Below, in pieces: positions 17,471-25,587 of a DNA stretch of 64,000 bases. Each line of letters begins with the position of its first letter. The stretch's first letter is position 1. The stretch comes from Planctomyces sp. SH-PL62 (GTDB lineage Bacteria; Planctomycetota; Planctomycetia; Planctomycetales; Planctomycetaceae), in the NCBI GenBank assembly GCA_945905295.1, contig CAMDPX010000001.1:1-64000 (forward strand). Direction: 5' to 3'. The translations under genes were made by a program, and so were the position numbers. Below the pieces are notes generated by a model, which was given only the letters and a program-made list of their open reading frames with translations, ran no database searches and was not told the DNA's origin.

Positions 17471-18709
17471 ATGCACCGCTGGATCACAGCCCTGTTCGTC
17501 ATCTGTCTCGCCAGCCAATCGGTCGCCGAAGACTGGCCCCGTTGGCGCGGCCCGCGCGGAGACGGCACATGGCACGGCCCCAAGCTGCCGGAGAAATGGC
17601 CGGAGGCTGGCCTGAAGCCAAAGTGGAAAGTACCGATTGGCGGCGGCTATTCCGGCGTGACGGTCGTGGGCGAGCGACTCTTCGTGATGGATCGCCAGAA
17701 GGAACCCGAAACCGAACGAGTGCTCTGTCTCGATGCCGACTCCGGACAGCAGATTTGGAAGCACGAGTATCCGGTCACATACGGCAAGCTCGATTACGGC
17801 AACGGCCCGCGGGCCGCTCCGACGTGGCATGACGAAAAACTCTTCACGGTTGGAGCAGTCGGCGAGTGCCGTTGTCTCGATGCCAAGACCGGCAAGAAAA
17901 TTTGGTCGGTGAACTACCTCAGCGATCTCAACGGCAAGTTACAGGAGTGGGGCTTCGCCGGCTCCGCGTTCATCGACGGCGACAATGTCATCGTGCAACC
18001 CGGCGGCAAAGACGAGCACAGCATCGCGGCGTTGAATCGGCACACAGGCAAGGTCGTTTGGCAGAGCCACTCCGATGCCGCCGGCTACTCGACACCGATG
18101 ATCATCACGCACAACGAGCGGCGGCAGTTGATCTGCTGGACTCCCTCGCACATTCGCGGCCTCGACCCCACGACCGGCAAACCGTTCTGGCAAGTCCCCT
18201 ACGAGATCACCTACGGCGTCGCGATTGCCGAACCGATCTTTCAAGAAGGATTGGTACTTGTCTGCGGCTACTGGAACGGCTCAAAGGCCATTCGGCTCGG
18301 AGCACAGCCGGAGCAAGCCGAACTGGCTTGGGAAGAAAACAAATTCCTGCGCGGCCTGATGTCGCAGCCTCTGTACCGCGACGGCCACGTCTATCTGCTC
18401 GACAAGCAATACGGCCTGACCTGCTTCGAGTTGAAGACGTCCACAAAGCTCTGGGATGACGACAATCAAATGACCCCGCGCGGCCGCAACCCGCACGCGA
18501 GCCTCGTGTGGCTCGGCGACGCCGGCCGCGCGATCATCCTCAACAGCGAAGGGGACCTGATCCTCGCGCGGTTGAACGCGACCGGCTATCACGAGCAATC
18601 GCGCACCAACATCATCGGCTTCACATGGGCACATCCCGCGTTCGCCGGCTCGCGCGTGTACGCTCGCAGCGACACAGAGTTGGTCTGCGTGCCGCTGTTG
18701 CCGGAGTGA
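17471..18709 (+). CDS. Secreted PQQ-like beta-propeller repeat protein (3 of 3)
   Basis: A 412-residue paralogue of the two propellers at 3.8-6.4 kb. The signal peptide (1-19, cleaved near SVA-EDW) is followed by the shared EDWPRWRGPRGDG. PQQ-type blades include LCLDADSGQQIWKHEYPV, RCLDAKTGKKIWSVNY, AALNRHTGKVVWQ, RGLDPTTGKPFWQVP and TCFELKTSTKLWDDD, with VYARSDTELVCVPL closing the fold. No catalytic residues are recognised; a binding or scaffolding role outside the cytoplasm is inferred. GGAG lies 8 bases before the ATG, just behind the palindromic element. The copy is dispersed, not tandem, and is more diverged from the other two than they are from each other in loop lengths. Confidence 0.88.
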   Translation: MHRWITALFVICLASQSVAEDWPRWRGPRGDGTWHGPKLPEKWPEAGLKPKWKVPIGGGYSGVTVVGERLFVMDRQKEPETERVLCLDADSGQQIWKHEYPVTYGKLDYGNGPRAAPTWHDEKLFTVGAVGECRCLDAKTGKKIWSVNYLSDLNGKLQEWGFAGSAFIDGDNVIVQPGGKDEHSIAALNRHTGKVVWQSHSDAAGYSTPMIITHNERRQLICWTPSHIRGLDPTTGKPFWQVPYEITYGVAIAEPIFQEGLVLVCGYWNGSKAIRLGAQPEQAELAWEENKFLRGLMSQPLYRDGHVYLLDKQYGLTCFELKTSTKLWDDDNQMTPRGRNPHASLVWLGDAGRAIILNSEGDLILARLNATGYHEQSRTNIIGFTWAHPAFAGSRVYARSDTELVCVPLLPE

Positions 18710-18795
18710 GATTGTTGGCGCAAGGCGAAGGTCGCATAATGGTTCGACGAAGATAATGCACGACGGGGGCATGATCTCGGCGAAGGAGAATTCTG

Positions 18796-19563
18796 ATGCG
18801 AATTCACGATTGGCGGCGAGTGAGTGCCGGGGCGTTCCACCATTTTCACAACGCGTGGATCACGCATCTCTGTGAAGCTCTCAACGCGGGGGGGTTGCCG
18901 AAGAACGTGTACGCTTTGGGTGAGCAACAAACCGGTGACTTCGGCCCCGACGTGGTCGCGTTGCACTGGGGTTTCCAAGACTTAAGCGGTTCGCCTCCTT
19001 ACGAACTTCCCCCTGGAGCCGACTTCGATGGTGGTATGGTGGCGTTGGCCGAAGCTCCTCCACGGGTGCAACTGGCGGTCGAATCAGGTGAGGAGACCGA
19101 GTATTACTTCGCAAAACGTCGGTCTGTGGTGATTCGGCACAGCAGCGATGACCGAGTGGTGGCGATCATTGAAATCGTGTCCCCCGCCAACAAGCACTCG
19201 CCCGAACGAGTTCATGAGTTTTGCGGGAAAGCCGTCACCGCCTTGAAACAAGGGGTTCATCTGCTGGTCATCGATCTGTTGTCGAACACCAAGGCGGCTG
19301 CTGACGGAATGCACGCCGCGATTTGGGAGGAACTACTGGCCGGCAATTACACAGCAGCCAGCGATTCGCCGCTGACGTTAGCCTCGTACTGCGCGAAGCG
19401 ACCGGTCAAAGCCTTTGTGGAACCAACGGCTGTCGGCCGAGACCTGATCGACATGCCGCTCTTCATGACACCGACTCATTATGTCTCGGTTCCACTCGCC
19501 ACGACCTACGAACAAGCCTATGCCGGAGTCCCACAACGCTGGCGATTCGTTATCGAAAAATGA
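18796..19563 (+). CDS. DUF4058-family protein
   Basis: The 255-residue protein matches the DUF4058 family, which occurs in many copies in planctomycetes and some cyanobacteria: RIHDWRRVSAGAFHHFHNAWI near the start, then YYFAKRRSVVIRHSSDDRVVAIIEIVSPANKHS in the core, and LLVIDLL. The core with conserved Glu and Lys resembles a PD-(D/E)XK-like nuclease fold, which is suggested by IEIVSPANK (E-x-x-SPxNK) but unproven. No signal peptide. An AAGGAG site stands 8 bases before the ATG. Function is unknown, and it has no obvious operon partner. Confidence 0.82.
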   Translation: MRIHDWRRVSAGAFHHFHNAWITHLCEALNAGGLPKNVYALGEQQTGDFGPDVVALHWGFQDLSGSPPYELPPGADFDGGMVALAEAPPRVQLAVESGEETEYYFAKRRSVVIRHSSDDRVVAIIEIVSPANKHSPERVHEFCGKAVTALKQGVHLLVIDLLSNTKAAADGMHAAIWEELLAGNYTAASDSPLTLASYCAKRPVKAFVEPTAVGRDLIDMPLFMTPTHYVSVPLATTYEQAYAGVPQRWRFVIEK

Positions 19564-19680
19564 TCGTCGAGTCGTTGAGGTTCGTTATTCCTGCGTCGTT
19601 GAGTCTTTCGAGCTTCGTGATTGTTTTAATGGACGTGCCTGTCGATAACGGATAAGGTCATTTCGATTTGATGCCGTTTC

Positions 19681-19737
19681 GTGGAGCACGTTTTCAACGT
19701 GCTCGGATCACGGGCACGTTGAAAACGTGCCCCACGA
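19681..19737. repeat. REPIN-like palindrome, GTGGAGCACG family, overlapping a ribosome site
   Basis: Arms 19681-19704 and 19712-19737 are inverted copies of GTGG(A/G)GCACGTTTTCAACGTGC; each arm is itself nearly perfectly palindromic. The second arm ends in CCCACGAGG, which runs into the GAGGAG ribosome site of the DUF1501 gene (19736-19741). A folded arm could therefore limit access of ribosomes. The same style occurs at 41705-41786. Confidence 0.8.
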
Positions 19738-19749
19738 GGAGTTCGATCC

Positions 19750-21141
19750 ATGCTGAGTATTCTCGATCCGTTGGCCAGTGGTTCTCGCCGAGACTTCCTG
19801 CGCATCGGTGGTTTGACGCTGGGCGGACTGACGCTGGCCGACTATCTGCGGACTACGGCTTCGGCAGCCGGGCGATCTGTCGCGACGGACAAGTCGGTCG
19901 TGTTCCTTTTTATGCACGGTGGGCCTTCGCAAATCGAGACGTTTGATCCAAAAATGACTGCGCCGACAGGCATTCGCAGCATCAATGGCGAGGTGCAGAC
20001 CGCTCTGCCCGGAATCACGTTTGGGGCGACGTATCCGAAGCTCGCTCAACTGGCCGAGAAGCTTTCCGTCGTGCGGTCGTTCGTGACCGGTGACGGTAAT
20101 CACGACATCAAGCCGATCGTTTCGGCCGACTCGCTCAAGGCGAATCTGGGATCGTTGTACGCTCGCGTGGCCGGGACGGTGCATCCGCAGACGGGGATGC
20201 CGGTCAATGCGGCGCTCTTTCCGCAGGCGATCAATCCGCAGGCTCAAGCGATGCAGACCGGCTTCGGACGATTCACCGATTCGGGAGCACTCGGTGCCGC
20301 TTACGCGCCCTTCATGCCCGGCAGCGACGGACCGTTCCAACAAAGTTTGAAGCTGACGCTGCCGCGCGAGCGGCTCGATGATCGTCGCAAGCTGCGGCAG
20401 GAGTTTGATCGCATTCGCCGTACGGTCGACACACGTGGCGAAGCGGATGGGCTCGATAAGTTCCAAGAGCAGGCGCTCGACACGATTTTGCGCGGCGTTG
20501 CGGAGGCGTTTGATCTCAGCAAGGAAGATCCGAAGACGGTGGCTCGCTACGACACGGCTCCGCTGATCCGGCCAGAGAACATCGACAAGAAGTTGAACAA
20601 CTACAAGTTCTACACCGATCACACACAGACGCTCGGCAAGCTGCTGCTGCTGTCGCGGCGGTTGTGCGAGGCGGGTTGCCGGTTCGTCACCGTGACGACC
20701 AACTTCGTTTGGGACAATCACGCCGACGTGAACAACGCCGGTGTCGAAGAGGGAATGAAATACTGCGGCGTTCCGTTCGATCACGCCGTGTCGGCGTTCA
20801 TCGAAGACGTCGAAGCGCGCGGGCTGAGCGACAAGATCCTGTTGGTCTGCTGCGGCGAGATGGGGCGCACGCCGCGGATCAATGCTCGCGGTGGCCGAGA
20901 TCACTGGGGCAACCTCGCTCCGTTGTTGCTCTCTGGCGGCGGACTGCCGATGGGCCGAGTCATCGGGCAATCGACGAAGGATGCCGGCGAGCCGAACTCG
21001 GACAAGGTCACGACTCGCAATCTCATCGGCACGATCATGCACACGTTGCTCGATGTCGGCGAGGTGCGACTGCAACGCAACCTGCCCTTCGACCTGGCTC
21101 GCATCTTCGCCGACTACACCCCGATCACCGGGCTGTCTTAG
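19750..21141 (+). CDS. DUF1501 protein with Tat signal
   Basis: The 463-residue protein is a DUF1501 member, a sulfatase/alkaline-phosphatase-like fold that is a hallmark of planctomycetes and is usually exported. The twin-arginine motif SRRDFL (12-17) is followed by a hydrophobic stretch ending in ASAAG. Family features are VVFLFMHGGPSQIETFDPK, FGATYPKLAQLAEKLSVVRSF, and a C-terminal CCGEMGRTPRIN with GGRDHWG. In other planctomycetes these genes sit beside a DUF1549/DUF1553 partner; none is present here. The enzymatic activity is not established. The start is supported by the GAGGAG site, which abuts a palindromic element. Confidence 0.93.
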   Translation: MLSILDPLASGSRRDFLRIGGLTLGGLTLADYLRTTASAAGRSVATDKSVVFLFMHGGPSQIETFDPKMTAPTGIRSINGEVQTALPGITFGATYPKLAQLAEKLSVVRSFVTGDGNHDIKPIVSADSLKANLGSLYARVAGTVHPQTGMPVNAALFPQAINPQAQAMQTGFGRFTDSGALGAAYAPFMPGSDGPFQQSLKLTLPRERLDDRRKLRQEFDRIRRTVDTRGEADGLDKFQEQALDTILRGVAEAFDLSKEDPKTVARYDTAPLIRPENIDKKLNNYKFYTDHTQTLGKLLLLSRRLCEAGCRFVTVTTNFVWDNHADVNNAGVEEGMKYCGVPFDHAVSAFIEDVEARGLSDKILLVCCGEMGRTPRINARGGRDHWGNLAPLLLSGGGLPMGRVIGQSTKDAGEPNSDKVTTRNLIGTIMHTLLDVGEVRLQRNLPFDLARIFADYTPITGLS

Positions 21142-21146
21142 CGCTC

Positions 21147-21212
21147 GTAGTGACCCCATTTATGGGGTCGAACGCACGACGTTGACCCGATAAATCGGGT
21201 CACTACGAGCGC
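21147..21212. repeat. REPIN-like palindrome, GTAGTGACCC family
   Basis: GTAG (21147-21150) plus TGACCCCATTTATGGGGTC, a spacer, then GACCCGATAAATCGGGTCA plus CTAC (21203-21206). Each arm is a clean dyad behind the classic GTAG foot, and the outer flank GCTC/GAGC extends the pairing. A partial third arm (GGTCACTACGA) follows at about 21214. It starts six bases after the DUF1501 stop, between that gene and the convergent DtxR gene. Confidence 0.85.
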
Positions 21213-21243
21213 AGGTCACTACGAACGATCGTGCAACCTCGGA

Positions 21244-21915
21244 TTAGCCGGGCACGATCACCACAAGCAACTGTTCCGCCGCAGCGCGGCCCATCGCCAC
21301 GGGACGATCGCCGCGTCGCAACGACACCAGCCCCGCCGCATCGTTGACGTGTTCCACCAAGGCGGTCGCTCCCAATGAGAAATCGGACTCGGTGAGGTAT
21401 CGCAAGAACCCCGCGTCTTGATTCAGCACGCGCACCAACCGCACGCGCGAGCCAGCCGGCACGGTGCTGAGCGGTCGGCCCTCTTCGCCGCTGGTGCGCA
21501 GGTCGCCGTTTGCGGTCGGAATCGGATCGCCGTGTGGATCACACGGTGGATGGCCGAGGAAGTCGTCGATGCGGTCGATCAGAAAATCGCTAACGGCGTG
21601 CTCCATGTTCTCGGCTTCTTCGTGGACTTGGTCCCACGTCAGGCCCAGCGTCTGCACGAGAAACAATTCGATCAACCGATGCCGCCGCAGCATTCGCAGG
21701 GCGAGCGTGCGGCCCGCTTCGGTCAGACTGACACCTTCATACGGCCGGTACTCGGCGAGCCCCGCTTCGGCCAGCGCCTTCTGCATGCTGGTCACCGTGC
21801 CGGGGGAAACCTTCAAACTCTGGGCGAGCTTACCGGTCGAAACGGACGTCGAACCTGTGTTCGCTCCAATTTGCCAAATCGCTTTGAGGTAGTTTTCAAC
21901 GGTGAGGCTCGGCAT
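21244..21915 (-). CDS. DtxR/MntR-family metal-dependent transcriptional regulator
   Basis: This 223-residue protein should bind DNA as a dimer when loaded with Mn2+ or Fe2+ and so control metal uptake. Residues 1-65 are the winged helix (TVENYLKAIWQIG, GKLAQSLKVSPGTVTSMQKALAEAGL, YRPYEGVSLTEAGRTLALR). The dimerisation/metal domain follows (RHRLIELFLVQTLGLTWDQVHEEAENMEHAVSD, with His/Glu ligands in HEEAENMEH), as does a loop rich in Cys/His (GHPPCDPHGDPIP). A C-terminal SH3-like FeoA-type domain (from about residue 150) completes the long form. No metal transporter is encoded next to it. Which metal it senses cannot be told. Confidence 0.88.
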   Translation of the reverse strand: MPSLTVENYLKAIWQIGANTGSTSVSTGKLAQSLKVSPGTVTSMQKALAEAGLAEYRPYEGVSLTEAGRTLALRMLRRHRLIELFLVQTLGLTWDQVHEEAENMEHAVSDFLIDRIDDFLGHPPCDPHGDPIPTANGDLRTSGEEGRPLSTVPAGSRVRLVRVLNQDAGFLRYLTESDFSLGATALVEHVNDAAGLVSLRRGDRPVAMGRAAAEQLLVVIVPG

Positions 21916-21931
21916 CAGGCAGGTTCACTTG

Positions 21932-21988
21932 GTAGGACGGGCACTCTTGCCCGTCGCAGAAGGGAACGGGCAAGAGTGCCCGTCCTAA
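21932..21988. repeat. REPIN-like palindrome, GTAGGACGGGCA family
   Basis: GTAG (21932-21935) plus GACGGGCActctTGCCCGTC, then the inverted partner GACGGGCAAGAGTGCCCGTC-type arm ending CTAA at 21988. It occupies nearly all of the 78 bases between the zinc-ribbon gene and the DtxR start, so it sits in the DtxR leader. Confidence 0.85.
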
Positions 21989-21993
21989 GAAGG

Positions 21994-22194
21994 TCACAGG
22001 TCATGACCGCAGACATCACAGCAGCCACGGCCATGTGTCGTCTGCTGCCCGCAGTGAGGACACGCCAATGTCGCGTGACCGGACTGCATGGATTTGAACA
22101 AACTCAGCATGACTGACACTCCCTTGGCCGCGCAGTACAGCAGGATCACAGCGAGCACCGCGACCACAATCAAACCGCCAAAACTGATCATCAT
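21994..22194 (-). CDS. Small membrane protein with a zinc ribbon (tandem paralogue 2)
   Basis: A 66-residue protein: one N-terminal transmembrane segment (MMISFGGLIVVAVLAVILLY) then a short linker and a C-terminal zinc ribbon with two Cys pairs, CPHCGQQ and CCDVCGHDL. Function unknown; proteins with this layout can act as small membrane-bound binding or adaptor modules. A GAGG ribosome site just before the double ATG supports the start over an earlier in-frame codon. It follows its paralogue after 13 bases, so the two probably form one transcript and arose by tandem duplication. Confidence 0.7.
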   Translation of the reverse strand: MMISFGGLIVVAVLAVILLYCAAKGVSVMLSLFKSMQSGHATLACPHCGQQTTHGRGCCDVCGHDL

Positions 22195-22207
22195 GATCCG
22201 CCTCAAA

Positions 22208-22429
22208 TCATTGCAACTCGCCGCCGCAGTGGTCGCACGTCTTACCATTTGCCGAAGTCTGTTGTCCGCAATGGAAACAGGTCAGCGTCGCCGAGTCCTG
22301 GCCCCAGGTCGCCAGCGAGTCCACGCTAACGCCACAGCACCAGCACACGACCAACAGGACGAGGAGGCTGATCAACAAGAGCGACAGTAAGCCGCCGAAG
22401 AAGCCGCCAAAGACGTAGTAGAACCACAT
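22208..22429 (-). CDS. Small membrane protein with a zinc ribbon (tandem paralogue 1)
   Basis: A 73-residue protein with a strongly hydrophobic segment (about residues 6-32, FFGGLLSLLLISLLVLLVV) and a C-terminal zinc ribbon, CFHCGQQTSANGKTCDHCGGEL, closely like that of the next gene. GAGG six bases before ATG 22429 fixes the start; two earlier ATGs have no site of their own. I do not recognise the family. The Cys-rich tail should face the cytoplasm if the positive-inside rule holds, but this is not certain. Confidence 0.7.
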   Translation of the reverse strand: MWFYYVFGGFFGGLLSLLLISLLVLLVVCWCCGVSVDSLATWGQDSATLTCFHCGQQTSANGKTCDHCGGELQ

Positions 22430-22468
22430 ACGGCACCTCATCATTCTGGCGAGCCTGGCTGGTGAGGG

Positions 22469-23701
22469 TTACCCCACCACTTTTTGGAATCGTGCCACCG
22501 CTTCCTCAACCTTTTCGCGACTATTGAACGCGGACAGGCGGAAGTAGCCCTCGCCCGCCGCGCCGAAGCCGCTGCCTGGAGTTCCGACCAGATGCCCCTT
22601 CGACAACAGCAGGTCGAAGAAGTCCCAGCTCGACAAGTTGCGCGGAGCCTTCAGCCAGACATACGGAGCATTCACGCCGCCGTGGACTTCGATGTTCGCA
22701 CGCTGCAAGCCTTCGCGGATCAGCCGGGCGTTCGTCAGATAGAACGCGATCATGTCGCGAATCTGCTGCTTCCCTTCCGGGGTGTAAATCGCGGCGGCGG
22801 CCTTCTGCACCGGATACGACACGCCGTTGAACTTCGTGCTCTGCCGGCGATTCCACAGCGAGTGAAGATCCACGCTCTGACCGGAGGACGTTTTGCCCTT
22901 CAAGGCTTTCGGCACGACCGTGAATGCGCAACGAGTTCCAGTGAAGCCGGCCGTCTTGCTGAAGCTGCGGAATTCCAACGCGACCTCCTTCGCACCGGGA
23001 ATCTCGAAGATCGAGTGCGGTATCGATGGATCGGTGATGTAGGACTCGTAAGCAGCGTCGTAGAGGATGATCGAATCGTTGGCCTTCGCGTACTCGACCC
23101 ACTTGGTCAGAGCGTCTTTGCTGATCACGGTCCCCGTCGGGTTGTTCGGGAAGCAGAGATAGATCAAATCGACTTTGCGATCGGGCAGCGCGGGAGTGAA
23201 GCCATTCGCCGCCGTCATCGGAATGTAAACCAGTCCGCCATAGCGTCCCGATTCATCTGCCGCACCGGTGTGTCCCGCCATCACATTCGTGTCGACGTAG
23301 ACCGGATAGACCGGATCGGTCATGGCGATGACGTTGTCGTCGCCGAAGATGTCGAGAATGTTTCCCGTGTCGCACTTCGACCCGTCCGACACGAAGATCT
23401 CATCGGCCGCGATGTCCGCTCCGCGAGCCTGATAGTCATTCTGAGCAATCGCATTTCGCAGGAAGTCGTAGCCCTGCTCAGGCCCGTAGCCTTTGAAGGT
23501 CTCCCGCTTCGCCATCTCATCCACCGCGGTATGAAACGCTTGGACGACTGCGGGAATCAACGGCTCGGTGACGTCGCCGATTCCCAGGCGAATGATGTTG
23601 GCGGACGGATTCTCGGCCGCGAACTTCGCGACGCGGCGGCCGATTTCCGGGAAGAGGTATCCAGCTTTCAGCTTCAAATAGTTGTCGTTGATGCGGGCCA
23701 T
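22469..23701 (-). CDS. dapL: LL-diaminopimelate aminotransferase (DapL)
   Basis: DapL converts tetrahydrodipicolinate directly to LL-2,6-diaminopimelate with glutamate as amino donor, a one-step bypass in lysine and peptidoglycan precursor synthesis used by plants, chlamydiae and planctomycetes. The 410-residue PLP enzyme of fold type I opens with the family start [20 protein letters not shown], which decides the start over a Met four codons earlier. The PLP lysine is Lys249 in [13 protein letters not shown], with PNNPTG (185-190) and GSKCDTGN before it. The C-terminal [16 protein letters not shown] is also typical. It is cytosolic and single, with no other lysine genes nearby. Confidence 0.95.
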   Translation of the reverse strand: MARINDNYLKLKAGYLFPEIGRRVAKFAAENPSANIIRLGIGDVTEPLIPAVVQAFHTAVDEMAKRETFKGYGPEQGYDFLRNAIAQNDYQARGADIAADEIFVSDGSKCDTGNILDIFGDDNVIAMTDPVYPVYVDTNVMAGHTGAADESGRYGGLVYIPMTAANGFTPALPDRKVDLIYLCFPNNPTGTVISKDALTKWVEYAKANDSIILYDAAYESYITDPSIPHSIFEIPGAKEVALEFRSFSKTAGFTGTRCAFTVVPKALKGKTSSGQSVDLHSLWNRRQSTKFNGVSYPVQKAAAAIYTPEGKQQIRDMIAFYLTNARLIREGLQRANIEVHGGVNAPYVWLKAPRNLSSWDFFDLLLSKGHLVGTPGSGFGAAGEGYFRLSAFNSREKVEEAVARFQKVVG

Positions 23702-23850
23702 GTTGCTTTTCAATCAGAGCGAGTGAATGGGAATGTTTGCGGAGTCACCAAATTGGAGAACGGAGTGACTCGACGATGAGGCTCAGTCTAGGCGTGGTGA
23801 GAATGTGAGACAATCAAGCTCGCGAGACGGCCAAGCGTCGAGGGAAGATC

Positions 23851-23949
23851 GTCAAGAAAATTGTTGTCGGGAAGATCTGATCGTCGAATCCACCGTCAGT
23901 TCTCGACTCCGAGCCCGCCAACCATCTTCCTGACAACAATCTTCATGAC
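23851..23949. repeat. Inverted-repeat element, imperfect 26-base arms
   Basis: Arm 23851-23876 (GTCAAGAAAATTGTTGTCGG...) pairs with 23924-23949 with about 22 of 26 matches. It lies between the divergent dapL and site-2 protease genes. More decayed than most of the other elements; no tetranucleotide foot is obvious. Confidence 0.6.
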
Positions 23950-24037
23950 GACCTGCAGCCCCTGAACCGGATCAACTTTTTCCGTCGAAGCCAGGCGGCT
24001 ACAGTCCCAGGTGAAACGACACCACGGGGAGCCTTTG

Positions 24038-24745
24038 ATGTTTGGCCAGCAGTTTCCTCCAACCGACTATGACCTGCGGTTCTCGGTCACGCGCGTCCCG
24101 GTGCGAGTCCACCCGGTCTTCTGGCTGACTGCGGCGTGGATCTCGTGGTACGACCAGCAAATGGATTTCACGCTGATCGGAATGCTGTGCGTGTTCGTGT
24201 CGATCTTGCTGCACGAGTTGGGTCATGCGTGGATGACGCGGCGGCTGGGGAATCGGCGTCCTGAAATCGTGCTGGAGTTCTTCGGCGGCTACGCAACGAC
24301 GGGACACCATACGCGCTGGGGGAACATCGCGGTCGCGGCGGCCGGGCCAGGCGCGGGGCTGTTGCTGTTCAGCGCATTGTGGCTCTGGACGAAGTCAGAC
24401 TCCTTCCGATCGCTGGAGCTGTCGCAGTATCCCGCGTTCGCGGTCCGGGACTTGATCGGCATGAATTGGTCCTGGAGCCTGATGAATCTCGTCCCCGTCT
24501 GGCCGCTCGATGGAGGTCAGATTGCGCGGCAGGTGATCGGCTTCCAGCAGCCGTATCGCCAAGACGAAGTCACTACGAAGCTATCGATTGCCGTCGCGGT
24601 TTCGATGGTGGCCTGGTCGCTGCTCGCGCCGCACGCGGTCACTGCGATTTTCTGGAACGACCCCAAGTTCTTTGTGTTCTTCTTTGGGTATCTGGCGTTC
24701 TTAAACTATCAGCAGTTGCGACCGTCAAACTTCCAGCGTTGGTGA
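24038..24745 (+). CDS. Site-2 protease (M50) family membrane metalloprotease
   Basis: A 235-residue polytopic membrane protein. The zinc motif HELGH (59-63, LLHELGHAW) lies in a membrane helix and the second motif NLVPVWPLDGGQ (Asp158) supplies the third ligand, so a full M50 site is present. Five or six helices are visible (including 25-36, 45-65, 97-118 and C-terminal helices). Family members cut substrates inside the membrane, for example anti-sigma factors or signal peptides. It lacks PDZ or CBS domains, so this is a minimal form. The ATG at 24038 follows GGGGAG. Its end is two bases from the convergent hemolysin-III gene. Confidence 0.9.
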   Translation: MFGQQFPPTDYDLRFSVTRVPVRVHPVFWLTAAWISWYDQQMDFTLIGMLCVFVSILLHELGHAWMTRRLGNRRPEIVLEFFGGYATTGHHTRWGNIAVAAAGPGAGLLLFSALWLWTKSDSFRSLELSQYPAFAVRDLIGMNWSWSLMNLVPVWPLDGGQIARQVIGFQQPYRQDEVTTKLSIAVAVSMVAWSLLAPHAVTAIFWNDPKFFVFFFGYLAFLNYQQLRPSNFQRW

Positions 24746-24747
24746 CA

Positions 24748-25407
24748 TCAGGCTCGGGGGACGATGTACCACAGCACCAGGATGTAATGGCAGGTGCTGC
24801 CGAGCATCACGCAGAGATGCCAGATCGCGTGATGAAACCGCCGCTGGTCATTCACCAAGAACCAGGTGCCCGACGAGTACGCTGTCGCGCACATCACGAT
24901 CCAAGCGACCCCTTCGCCACCCAGGCAGCGGTAGTAATTCGGAGCCGCCAGAATCGGTACCCAACCCAACAGCAAATAGAACGACGTGGAGACATTGTGC
25001 AGCTTGGTGAAGAACAGCTTCAGGATGATCCCTGTTCCCGCCATCCCCCACATGACGGCCAGCAAGACGCCCCACCAGCCCTCGCGCAAGAAGGCCATTC
25101 CGAACGGCGTGTAACTGCCGGCGCACAATAAGAAGATGCAGACCTGATCGAGCGTCCGAAAGCGATGCCGCCAGATGCCGCGATGCACGCTATGCGAGAG
25201 GGTCGAAGCCGCATACAGCAGCGACAGCGTCACCGCGTAGATCGCGCAGCCAGCCGTCAGCCATTGGTTCTGCTTGCTCAGAGTCGATTGCACCAGCCAC
25301 CACCCGGCCGGCAGAGTCAGCAAGAACCCGACCCCGTGAGTCCACTGATTCACCACTTCTTCCGTGACGAAGGGTGAGGCGGATCTCAATTCCATTGAAC
25401 GACTCAT
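24748..25407 (-). CDS. Hemolysin III / PAQR-family membrane protein
   Basis: A 219-residue protein with seven predicted membrane helices and the PAQR hallmark residues: STLSHSVHRG (Ser/His), RTLDQVCIFLLCAGSYTP (Asp) and the C-terminal HHAIWHLCVMLGSTCHY with the zinc-binding His pair. Eukaryotic relatives are ceramidase-like receptors; bacterial members are annotated as hemolysin III, but a hemolytic function is not supported by sequence alone, and a membrane-lipid homeostasis role is a fair guess. AGGAG sits 6 bases before the ATG. It converges on the site-2 protease gene with almost no gap. Confidence 0.9.
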   Translation of the reverse strand: MSRSMELRSASPFVTEEVVNQWTHGVGFLLTLPAGWWLVQSTLSKQNQWLTAGCAIYAVTLSLLYAASTLSHSVHRGIWRHRFRTLDQVCIFLLCAGSYTPFGMAFLREGWWGVLLAVMWGMAGTGIILKLFFTKLHNVSTSFYLLLGWVPILAAPNYYRCLGGEGVAWIVMCATAYSSGTWFLVNDQRRFHHAIWHLCVMLGSTCHYILVLWYIVPRA

Positions 25408-25587
25408 CGCAGTCTCCTGTCGAAAACATCCTTGTCGCGAACGACCACGATCTTGGAACGGGGAGATAGCAGGTTTCGCTCAGTGAGCAAACAGAGATTC
25501 GACGACCAGGGGTCAGGCGCTGGCCGCACCGTATCGAGGACGACGTCACGCCAGAGCACGTTACGAAACGGCTGTGGCGGACTCGAT

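Noticed and set aside
24748-25407. Calling the PAQR protein a hemolysin virulence factor
   Set aside because: The name comes from one historical annotation; sequence supports only a PAQR-type membrane fold.
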